A stretch of DNA of 64,000 bases from Montifringilla adamsi. Its lineage: Eukaryota; Chordata; Aves; Passeriformes; Passeridae. Each line of letters opens with the position of its first letter. Positions within the stretch are counted from its first letter, which is position 1. The stretch covers positions 434,001 to 498,000 of the forward strand of contig JAGGNK010008670.1 of assembly GCA_017590115.1 (NCBI GenBank), given 5' to 3'. A program made the translations under genes and the position numbers. The notes under the pieces were generated by a model, which was not told the DNA's origin, made no database searches, and saw only the letters and a list, made by a program, of their open reading frames with translations. Shown one piece after another: positions 20,491-30,849 of the stretch.

Positions 20491-22774
20491 ATGGTAAGGG
20501 CTCAGCGCTGGGCACTCTGCTCTTCCACCCATCTCTGAGTGGGCTTCTGACTGCTCTACCTGCTTACCTTAGAATTCATCCATCAGCCTTTTCCTAACAA
20601 CTTGCTAAATTAATGCATCTGTCCATACCAAACTTTCAATTATTATGGCTACTTTAAGTGCTGATGTCTGTGACGTGCTTTCTAGATTTAGAATCTCACT
20701 AAGGAGTTTACTTTCTCCTCAAGAAAGCAGCAGACAGGGCTCAGCAGATGCAGAAAGCGAGGTCTGAGCAGAGCGAGCACTCTCTGTAGCATTTCTGTCT
20801 CCTGGGGAGCACAGAGTAAGTGTAGAGGCTTGATGGAAATAGCTTTATGGAGTTTGTGCTCTGCCTCATGATCTCCCTTCGAAATGAAACACAGCTGATC
20901 TCTGCTTTGAGGGCAGAGACCTGTGAACAAGTTCTTGACACTAAACACCTTTGGAAATGCTTAACTTGAGCTTGAGTTCAGTTTTGATTTATATCCCAGT
21001 TTCTGGCATTTGGTTTTCCTGGCTTTCCAATTGTTTGCTGACACTTTATCCAAGGCTCTCACCTGTCTGTGTCCTGTGGCAGGGGCAGGTGGCTTTGCTG
21101 AGGAGGGAGAGGAGTAAACACTTGAGATCCTGCCCTATTTCCTTCCCTGTAGCTGAAAGCATTTTTTAAACCAGCCTTTAGAAAGAAAGCAAGCTCATGT
21201 GTGGTGCAGCTTTGCAGGAAGCTTTGGCCGGAGCACAGGAGCTGTGCTCCACCCTCCGTGCAGTCCTGGTACCCAGCTCCAGCACAGCACACAAATGCTC
21301 GATGAGGGGCTGGGTTAATTTAACAAACACATCTCTGCTGGCTCCCCAGCCAGTTCTGAGCAGCGCTGCCGTGCTCATCCCTCACCAGCCCTGTCAGCAA
21401 ACCTCTGCTCGGTGACGAGGGAGGACCCACGGGACCAGCGTTGGGTGACAGGGGCAGATGACTCCACGAGGCTCTGACGGGGCACCCACGGGCTGGTTTC
21501 ACTTCCCTGGCCCCTGGCCCTGCCCTGGCTTTGGCCAAGCTGGCGCGCTGTGACTGACGCCTTCATTCGGGTGACGCTCCCACTTCAACTTCCTCACATG
21601 GGTCTTTGCTCAGGAGAGTTTTCATTTTCTTCTGTAACTCTGATCAGTGTCTGCAAGTACCAGTCCTGTGTGTGAGAGACATTGGAGGTCTCATGTTTAC
21701 TTACCCTGCAGTCTGGAAGGAAAGAGCAGGCTGCATTCACTGGTAACAGCAATGATATAACAATAACTGTGCAGTGATCTTTTACTTGGCTGTGGTGTTT
21801 TTTTTTTCCCTTTGATTTTCCAGGCTGTGAACGAGACCTGTGACTATTTTTTGATGAACAGAGTACTGGAAAAGTATTATCTCACCACCCTGTACAGCCT
21901 TGAGTTCATTATAGGTGCCATTGGGAACACCATTGTGGTGTTCGGCTACGTTTTCTGCCTGAAAAAATGGAAAAGCGGCAACATCTACCTGTTCAATTTA
22001 TCCATATCAGATTTGCTATTTCTGTGCACTCTGCCAATACTGGTGAACAGCTACTCCAAAGATCAGTGGGCAAAGGAGAGCATCCTGTGCCACAGCAACA
22101 GGTTCCTGCTGCATGCCAACCTGTACAGCAGCATCTTCTTCCTCACCGTTATCAGCGCTGACCGCTACATGCTCATGAAACACCCCTTCAGGGACCACAT
22201 CCTACAGAAGAGCAGAACAGCTGTTATGGTGTCCGTTGCCATATGGATTGGGGTGATCCTGGAGCTGCTGCCACTGTTGTATTTCCTGGAGCCTCTAACA
22301 GCTGCCAATAACTACAAATGTCTTGATTACGCGAGCTCTGGAGACCCCGAGAAAAACCTGGTCTACAGCATGCTCCTGACTGTCTTTGGCTTCCTCATCC
22401 CTCTCTTGACCATGTGCTGCTTCTACGTGAAGATGGTTCGTTTTCTTCAAAACAGGAGCGAGCAGATCCGCTCTGCCCTGACCCTGGAGAAGCCCCTGAC
22501 GCTGGTGATCCTCACCGTGGTGATCTTCTCCCTGCTCTTTACCCCCTACCACGTCATGCGCAACGTCCGCATCGCGTCCCGAATACCGGCCTTGAACGCC
22601 TCCGAGTGCACGCAGGGCATCATCAGCACCATTTACATCATCACCAGACCCTTCGCCTTTCTAAACAGTGCCATTAACCCCGTTTTTTATTTCCTGATGG
22701 GTGACCACTTCAGAGAGATGCTGATGGCCAAAACAAGGCAGCTCCTGGGCAGGCTGACAAGCACTGGGAAGTGA
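20491..22774 (+). CDS. SUCNR1: Succinate receptor 1 (GPR91), two exons, complete
   Basis: Class A GPCR that senses extracellular succinate at the plasma membrane and couples mainly through Gi/Gq. The large exon starts at 21824 after TTTGATTTTCCAG, encodes AVNETC onward and ends at the stop at 22772-22774. No ATG lies in frame before the first membrane helix. The only good start I find is the ATG at 20491-20493, in GGCCATGG context and immediately followed by GTAAGG. Splicing gives M-AVNETC and 317 residues (human has about 330). Visible features: N4 sequon (NET); TM1 at about 21-45; conserved Cys90 and Cys167 for the extracellular disulfide; DRY at 114-116; and NPVFY at 286-290. Arg94, His98, Arg247 and Arg276 correspond to human R99, H103, R252 and R281, the residues implicated in succinate binding. 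The position between AADAC and MBNL1 agrees with the human order. Identity is certain; the one-codon first exon is inferred. Confidence 0.95.
20494..21823 (+). other. SUCNR1: SUCNR1 intron 1
   Basis: This inferred 1,330-bp intron has a GTAAGG donor directly after the start codon and a TTTTCCAG acceptor preceded by a T-run. I see no repeat or further exon in it. Confidence 0.75.
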
Positions 22775-23650
22775 ATGGGTAAGCAGACCCCTTGTAGTGG
22801 GAGAGGTCTGGGAGGAAACTCTCTTAGGGAGGGCATTCAGCAATGTGCCATTTTTTTAGATAACTTTATTTATGCAATAGAATAGGTATGAGCTGATTGT
22901 GTTCCTCTAAATGCACCTGTTACCTTATAGCACAGGAGACTTGTGCTGAGCTGCCTCCAGCAAACAAGGAGGGCTGCTCTGCTCGCCCCCAGCAGGACAG
23001 CAGTGGGATACCCTACAGCCCATTAATACTGTCATCAAAAGGCCATCAAGTGAGCTCTCTGAGGGAAAACACACTGCTCTCAGACAGCTGCTTTGTGAGC
23101 CGTAACGTGGGCCGGGGCTGGGACAAAACGTGCCTTCGTGCGTCACCAGGACAGCCAGGCAGCTCACATGGGCACTCACACAGCCACTTAGCCGGGTATG
23201 GAGCTACCTGTCTTCAACAGAACTGTCTAAAAGTGCCCGTGGAATCTATAGCCTGAAGCAGAATTTAGACCTCAGCGTTCAAACTTCATTAGCAGTTCTA
23301 CTAATGAGCCAGGAGCTTATGAGGAGCCAGTCCCTGCCTGATCCCTGCAGGATCGATCAGCAGCACAAGTTACTCTCCAGTGACTGACCTGACTTCAGAC
23401 AGACAGGGGAAAGATCGATGGAGCAACGAGCTCCCGTGGGCTCGGGCTGGCCCAGGGCAGCTGGGTGTGGGCAGCCCCCTGCCCTGCAGGCCCCGAGGGT
23501 CCAGCCCCAGGGACCCCCTGGCGCAGGGAACGGGTCAGGTCTCACCCAGCTCACCTGGGCTCTGCTCTTGATGTGTCAGTCACCTGCCATGTGCTTTGCT
23601 GTGCTGGTGGCGTCAGCCCCTGGAGAATAAACTGCTTAAAAAACTAGGAA
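22775..23650 (+). other. SUCNR1: SUCNR1 3' UTR
   Basis: This is the sequence after the TGA. The first AATAAA is at 23626-23631. It is followed about 30 bp later by a T/GT-rich stretch (TCTGTGTTGTTTTACTTTA), as expected for a cleavage site. A second AATAAA near 23841 could be an alternative end. Confidence 0.6.
23626..23631 (+). terminator. SUCNR1: Probable SUCNR1 polyadenylation signal
   Basis: Canonical AATAAA about 850 bp after the stop codon, with a GT-rich downstream element. It is the first canonical hexamer on the + strand after the gene that I can find. Confidence 0.55.
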
Positions 23651-26600
23651 AGGCCTGCTCTGTGTTGTTTTACTTTATTGGCTGATCTCATGAAGCCTCA
23701 GCATCTGCCTTGGTCCGTGTCACGTGGCTCTGTCCCCTGTCACAGTGTTAGCAAAGCAGGGTCTGGTCCCCAGCCCCACACAGCAGCAGCACATCTGTGC
23801 CTGCCAGGGAGTGACCCTGTGCTCTTTGCAGAAACGTGGAATAAACTTACTTGCTTTGGGGTTTTTCAGCACAGAAACAGCCATGCAGAAGCTCAAGGTG
23901 CTTTGTCAATTTAGATTTCCTCCTCGAGGCTGGGTTTGCTGGAACAAACAGCATCCAGGTGTCACTGCCTGGGTCCTTCTCCACTGTCCTGCCCAACGAG
24001 TCCAGTGCAAGCCCCGAGGCAGGGCTGGAGCCACGGGCACACTGGGTGCCACTGCCCTCTCCAGAGAGGTGCCTGTACAGCACGTGGCATCCCATGCCCT
24101 GTGTCGATGGCCAGGAGCTGATTTCTCTTTGTAAACAGTGTGTAGTGACAGTTTTTATGGATTAATATACTCAATTATTTGTTTTGCTGTATCCACAGAG
24201 GTGAGCAGGGTCACCTGCTCCTTGTGAGCGCCTGAGTCACCAAGGGCTCCTGCCTGAGTGCCCACTGGCATGGCATTTACCCACAGTGCTCATCAGCCCC
24301 AAATTGTGCTCCTCCTGTCAATATTCACCACAGATCCATCATCAGGAAGGAGCAAAGGCAGAGCTAGTGCCTGTGGGACCCCAGTGCTGAGCAGAGCTCC
24401 CAGTGTTCACCCACCTGCTCCCGTGGCACCGGTGCAGGTCGCAGCAGCTGCCTGCTCACTGACTGCACTGCTCACGGCAGGCTCTCCTCAGCTGGGAGCC
24501 CCAGACAGAGCCCAGCAGCGCAGGGGGACTCACAGACCTGCTGGGCTCTGCTCCTTCCCCCTGCTGGGACAGCCCTGCTCCGTACCTCTCATTTAGTGGC
24601 AATCTCTAAAGTCTCCATTTCCCTAAACTAATGAGTGAAGCTTCTGATCACTACACAGTTAACTGTGATGCTGCTGGTTTTGCAATTAAAAATGTGATAG
24701 AAAAGAGAATATAAACCACTACGTTCAAGCTTCACCTACGTGTTCCTCTCTGCTTGATTCTTCTGCTCCTGAGTAGCACATGGAGGAATTTGAATTAATA
24801 AAGCTGCAAAGCACTACCTGGCTCACCTGAGCTGGGCTAAGGTGGGTGCAGGTGACGGGCAGTGGGTGCAGGCTCCCCCAGGCAGAGCCACACCTGGGCT
24901 GCAGGCATGGCATCAGCACAGCTGGGCTGGCCTTTGCTTCTGCTTCAGACAGGGGTTTTTGGTTTCATTTTGTTTTGTCTTCCCTTATTTTGGGTGTGGA
25001 CTGAAAATGCCTCCAGAACAGGAACTCAGCTGTGAGTCAGCCTGAAAACAGTCCAAGTATGTTTTAGTGGCGGTAAGTGACCTAAAAATAACTGTTCCTG
25101 GGAAGAGTGGTGAGGGCAGGGCGAGGGGCTGGGGGCTGCCCCGGCTCTCCCAGCCACTTTCCCAGGCAAGCACAGGGCCAGGACACTGGGCTGTGCTCAG
25201 TGTCCCTGTAGGTGTGAGCTGCAGGAGCCTGTCTTTGGAGGGAATTCACAAGCAGCTCCATACCCACGGGAAAACACACGGCTCTGTTTCTTGTTCGTTC
25301 CAAACCCTACCAAGCCTCAGGTCCTCTGCAGCTTGGAATGTGTAAAATGTCCTAGGATGTTTTTCCTGACATTCAGAGGGAATTTCCCGGGTTTGCCTTT
25401 GTTCCCATCACCCTTTGCCCTGTCTCTGCCCAGGCAGTGCTGCTCTGGGGTCTGCTGCCTCTGCTCCTTGCCCCAGCTCTCTGCAGCGCTCTGTGCCACA
25501 GCAGCTGCTGCTCTGCATTGTTTTAATAATGATTTATGAGAACATGCTTCCAGAAGAGCAAGGCTGCCCACACAGGCTGCCACAGGGCCGTGGGTTCAGC
25601 GCAGTGCTGTGTGAGGGGTGGCTCTGCCTGCCCTGGACGCCTGGAAGGAGCAGAGGTGTCCTGACCACGGCACTGCCACACTGGCAATTCAGAGTTTAAC
25701 TGCTCATGTTGACAGTAATGAAGATACCAATTCAGCTGACTTCTGCTTGGTTTCAATTTGGTTTTCACTTTCTAAAAATATGTAAGCTAAAAATAGTCTT
25801 CCTGGAGCCCGGGAGGACTGCACCCTCTGGGCAGGCTGTCCTTTGGCTGGAGAGGTGAGGTCACCCCAGCAGCCCCCCGAGGTCTCTGGGCAGCACCCCA
25901 GGTGCAGGCACACTCATGGAAACACCTAGAGCTTTACCTGTTTGTCCAAGCAGCTTTTGGATCAGCAGCATCAGGGTCTGACCCCACGAACACCCTGGGG
26001 CAGAGCACTGCAGGGATCTGATGCCAGAGCAAGGGGCCTGCAAGACTCACTCTCCTTTCAGTTTGCCTTGTCTCATCGAGATTTTGACCCACATAAGTCA
26101 AGTGGAACATTTAGCTGCTGCTTTGTTCATTCTTGCACTCTTGCCTCACTTCCTGACACAGCCACATAAGAGTCACAGGATGGAAGCTCTCACAAAAAAA
26201 CGTTCAGATGAAGTAATTAAATTATTTGATAAATAAAGCAATCCAGCAGTTTGCCTGCTGCCTTTTGAAATAAATCCTGTGCTCTCGGCTGCTCCAAGGC
26301 TTGGTCTTGGGAATTCTCTTTCCTTCCCAGAGGCCTGCTCTGTTTGGTGGGTGCTGTTGAGGGGCAGACACAGCCACTTGCCGTTGGCCTGATTCCTTCT
26401 TTCTGACGGGAAAGCTGGGGGCTGAGCCTGGCACAGCCCAGCTCTCCCAACACCCTGGGGCAAACAGGGAGCTGCTAGCCCACCCAGCCAGGTGATGCAG
26501 TGCTGGGCACGGGCTGGGGAGCATCCTCTGCCCGGGTGAGGGGCCAGGGCAGTGCTGCCGAGCCAGAGGAGGCAATGGATCCCACCTGCCCCAGGAGCTC

Positions 26601-29600
26601 CGTCAGACGGGATGTGGGGCCCAAGGGGTTAAACAGGAGCCCCGGCGCTGCTTCCCTGCCTGCATCCTGCAGGGATCCCGTGCTGTCTGTGTGCTGAGCT
26701 GGTGGGTGCCACAGGTGCACAAGGAAGGAGCAAGCTGAACAGGTAAGAATGAGGTGACAGTTCTCAAAAGTCTCTTTTATAGCTGAGTAAGTTACAGCAG
26801 AAGAAATTCCTGCAGAATGTGGCACATCCTGGGGGAGCCTGGTTGAGTGATGTGCTGGAGAGAGAGCTTTGTGTGCGTCGTGGTGTAGGGCTGTGGTGGG
26901 ATGGTCAGATGGAAGCAGGCAGAGAAATGAAGTGACCCAGTTTGGTTTATGGGAAATGTGCAGCAGCTGAGGGGAGCTGCTCTGTGCTCAGGCAGGAGGG
27001 GGTGCAGGGGGCTCCTGCAGCTGCCGTAACTGACAGGCAACGTGCAAAAACCCAATCCTTCGAGCTGCCTACAAGTGAAACTACCAAGAAATGTCACCAG
27101 CAAATGGAAGTAGCAGGAGCGGAGCAGCTGTAAGCCCAGGCAGCAGCCTGGAGCTGCCCCGGGCTCTGCAGGGACACAGGGCACCTCTGCCTTCAGCTGG
27201 GGCAAACGGCTGCGGGCTGTGAGTACTCCAAGGGGCTCCTCCAGCCTTGGAATGGCAGCTTTAAAAGCAACTGGGACTTTCTCCTTTTTTCTTTAGACGT
27301 CCCCTCGTCTCCTTTCCCCTGCTCAGCCTTTGGCGAGGCTCAAAACAAACACGACTTCACCTGCTGGACTTTGTGCTGCTCACGTCCACTTTGTCATTGA
27401 ACTGCTCGAGGGGTTTTCCATTCTCCTAAAGAAAAACAGCTCCTGGGATGCCTGCTTGTGCTCCCCTGGCAGGTTTACTAGCGGAAATCCTCCTCCTGCA
27501 GGAGCACAATGGCTGGGGGCTCTCCAGGGTGAGCAGCAGCCAGGGAAAACAAACATCATCCTGTAGAGCACATTTCTAGAGAGGCCCGAATTTAAAAACC
27601 TCATGCATGAGGTTCAATTGCCATGATTTTATATCTAGCAATACATTTTTGACAGGAGAGGAAGTACTTTATCACCCTAATGTTTATTTTTCTTTATGGA
27701 GTATGGGGATATCCTAGTTTCTTTGTATTTTAACCTAATATTTTTGCAGGGAATGCTTTAGCTATCGACTGCCCTAAGAAATGCTGGCTTCTCTGAGGTT
27801 TGTGTCTATAGTTCTGTCACAGAGAAATAAGCTTTCCCTGACAGCAAATTACTTTCAGTGCCGTGTGTCTTTCAGGGTGTTGATTCTTACTTCCCTTTAA
27901 TTAGTCGTTGTGCATTTCAGGGCAATCATTACAAAATGGTGGTGCTTCGTGCTGCTCACTTTGCTTCATTTAGGGAGTGTCACAGGATGCTTTAGATGGC
28001 TTGATTTCCATAAACTCCCTTTGAATTCAGGGTTTGGTTGTTTTCAGGAGGAGGGCTGTGACCCTGAGTGCCTGTCCCAGCCCCATCCCTGCCTTCCTCG
28101 GGACCAGGGCACCTCCTTCATCCTCATCCCGTGCAAGGAGCTGGAGCTGATGAGCACATGCTCTCTCCTCTGCTTTGATTTCTGTTATTTCCTAGAAGGA
28201 TTTCAGTAGTAACCTCAAAGGATCCCAAAATGACTTTTCCTGTTCCCATCAGAGAGTAATTCAGTCTTTGTTTTCTCCTGCCTGCAACACCTTTGGGCAG
28301 AGTGTTTGGTATAACTTGGCAAGGGAAGAAATAACATCAGAATTGACCTTGTACCAAAATAAATAGAGAGGAATTAATGTTTAGTTACAATTATCCTGTT
28401 CTCATTAACAGTTCCTCTGCTTACTGTGACATACAAACTTCCAAGGGGTTTGCTGTGACTTTTGCCATATTTATGAAAGCAGTTTTTCCAGACCTGCTGC
28501 CGGTGTGAGGAAGAATAAACCTGCTTACCTCCTAAAATTCTTCTCAGACCACTCTATGTTGTACCCAGTATTGCTTTACACAGAGAGATAAAAATAAACA
28601 GAGTTAAATGGTTCCTCTTAGCTACTTTATTCCTATATTGAACTATATCAGAGAAATCAGCTTTTCTTAAAGCTGCTGCCTGTCGTTGCAGTCATTCAGC
28701 CTGTTGTACTGATGTAAGTTTCTCCAACAGTATTTCTTAGCATGACAGGCTTGATTTTGATTCCTTGGGCTCCTTAAATCTTATTTTAAAGCAAGTTTCT
28801 GCTTTATGCCTGTAATGTGCAGACTGTAAATCTGGTCTCACTGTCTGGATGTGCCAGTTATTTATTTTTCTCTCCTTCTTTAATAGTATCTTTCATATTT
28901 TTCTTTATATCCTTTTCAAAAGCACAAGAGACAAAGGATGCCTTTTTCACTAAAATAAAACCCAATTAAAATACGACCTAATGATTAGTTACTTGCAACC
29001 TGATTTTTATGACACGTAGCTATAGTCACTACTTAATTAGAAAGAGCACAACTCTAAATACGGAGTTAGAGAAGCCAGCTGGTGTTTACAGAACGAGCTG
29101 ATCATTAACCCCAGCCCTGGGGGTGTCACCCTGCATCCCAGGATGCCCCTGCACCCATTGGTCTGCACTGGGCAAGCCCTGCTGGGCTTTTCTGTCCGTG
29201 CTGTGGCAGGCTGTGGGAGGGCTGTGCCCCGCTGGAACAGGGCCAGGAGCCGGACCCTGACAAAGGGATGGGTGCTCTGTGAGCAGCTGTGCATAGAAAA
29301 GGAGGTCGTGGATGTTCTTGGTCTGTGTCAGAGTGAAGTGGGCGCTGTCTGTCCTCTGTGGGCTCTGTGCTTGTCACCGTGCTCTGCTTAACTGGGGGCC
29401 CATCATCCTGTTGGCAGTTCTTGAGCAATGTGTGATTACAGAAGAAAACCCTGAAACTGTCTTCTTTGACACAGCCTTGATGAGAGCAAGACAGAAACAA
29501 CACTCTTGTCATCTTCCTATATTTTTATTTGGATTATTTTGCTTTGGGCCTGACAGGGTGGGGCTGGTGCATCCAGATGAGGGCTGTCAGCCAGAGAGGT

Positions 29601-29970
29601 TGCTCCAGTGAAGTAATGTGGCCTCTTGTATGCTGTGAACCCAATGTCCTCCCCAAAATACTTTATCTGTGTTGGTTAATTCCTCAGGCTGGGAAAACAT
29701 TTGCAATAAAATGCTTGTTTGGAGGGTATCTCGTAGCAGATGATGTGTCTGAAAGTAGGTCTCAACTAGACCCGTGTGAATTAGCAGTGTCTTCTGAAGA
29801 AATTGGGGACTGTGGTTTCCTGAAGAGACAGAAGGATAGATTGATTGGAGTGTTTGCAAGGCTGGAGGAAACCTTTAGGCGTGCCTTCAGAAAAGTGCCA
29901 AAAAGGCACTGCCTTCACCCAGGCAGGGACATGGAGGCTCTTGGCTGTCCCACCAAGAGGCACCTGAGCA
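23650..29970. other. SUCNR1-MBNL1 spacer, left part, no gene recognised
   Basis: From 23.65 to about 27.3 kb the sequence is mixed, with GC-rich patches near 24.4, 25.1 and 26.5 kb. From 27.5 to 29.1 kb it is AT-rich. No exon with conserved protein content, no tRNA-like B box and no CR1 fragment was recognised. Open frames here are short and overlap on both strands. Confidence 0.5.
29814..29872 (+). repeat. 59-bp dispersed repeat, copy 1
   Basis: The segment starting GGTTTCCTGAAGAGACAGAA and ending GGCTGGAGGAAAC recurs at 33541-33599, 3,727 bp away in the same orientation, with two substitutions. Flanks differ, so it is a dispersed copy of something. I cannot name the family. Confidence 0.85.
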
Positions 29971-29979
29971 TCCTCTTTG

Positions 29980-30845
29980 TGGCCGGCATCCCCCGAGCCG
30001 AGCCGAGCCGCTCTCCCTGGCACGGCTGTGGTCCGTCCCGTCACGGAGCTGCGGGCTTTGAGCCCATCCCCGCCCGGCCCGGAGCCAGGGGAGCGGCCGG
30101 GGCTGCGATGTGCCGCCCGGCTGTGCCCGGGGCCAGGGGAGCGGCCGGGGCTGCGATGTGCCGCCCGGCTGTGCCCGGGGCCAGGGGAGAGGCCGGGGCT
30201 GCGATGTGCCGCCCGGCTGCCTCCTGGCCAGGCTGTGCCCCGGCCCCGAGCCGCCCAGGGCAGCTCCTGCGGCCGCTCCCGGCCCAGCAGCAGCAGCCCC
30301 GACCCGCTGCCGGGACTGGCTCTGTGTGAGTGCCCGAGCCGAGCCTCGGAGCAGAGCTCCGACCCCTGGTGCCCCGGCGGGGCAGGGACTGCCCTTGGCT
30401 GTCGGGAGCCGCGCCAGGCAGGGAGGGAGCGGCGGGGGACACGCGGGGACAGGCGGGGGACATGCAGGGAGCGGCGGGGACACGGCGGGTCCCCGTGGCC
30501 GCGTGTCGCGGCGCTCGGGGCACGCCTGGCAGGGCGTTCCCCGGCACCGGCTGTCTGCGGGCAGGTTGGCGACACGCTGTCCCTGGCAGGTGCCGGAGAG
30601 GCTTCGCGGCGTTCCGGCAGAGCCGCTGGCCGTGCCTTGCCTTGCTGCCGTGCCCCCACTGCCCGGCCGTGCCCGGGCCGGCCCTGGCACTGCCCTGGCC
30701 CAGCCCTGCCGCTGGCCGGGCCCTGGGGCGGACAGGAGCGGCGCTCCCCTCTCGGCCCTCGAGCCCGGCGTTCTGAGACGGGAGCGGCACGGATTCGGCT
30801 CTGCCGGAGCCGGTGGAGGGGCTGCGGCACCTACACCGGAGTGCA
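29980..30845. promoter_or_regulatory. CpG-rich island
   Basis: An abrupt rise in GC and CpG covers about 0.85 kb. It includes a 48-bp tandem repeat and a donor-like CTCTGT|GTGAGT at 30325. Long frames are open on both strands (29781-30830 minus, 29977-30951 plus), as expected of such composition. The island could be a promoter for an upstream non-coding MBNL1 exon or for an unannotated RNA. The sequence alone does not decide. Confidence 0.5.
30085..30228 (+). repeat. 48-bp tandem repeat, three copies
   Basis: CCAGGGGAGCGGCCGGGGC starts at 30085 and 30133, and with one change at 30181. Each unit continues with CTGCGATGTGCCGCCCGGCTG. The period is 48 bp, a multiple of three, so one frame carries a 16-residue repeat without evidence that it is translated. 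Confidence 0.9.
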
Positions 30846-30849
30846 AGTA

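Noticed and set aside
21812..21823. SUCNR1 starting at a non-ATG codon in front of the large exon (12 extra bases)
   Set aside because: These bases are the TTTTCCAG acceptor of the intron. An ATG with a perfect donor context exists at 20491.
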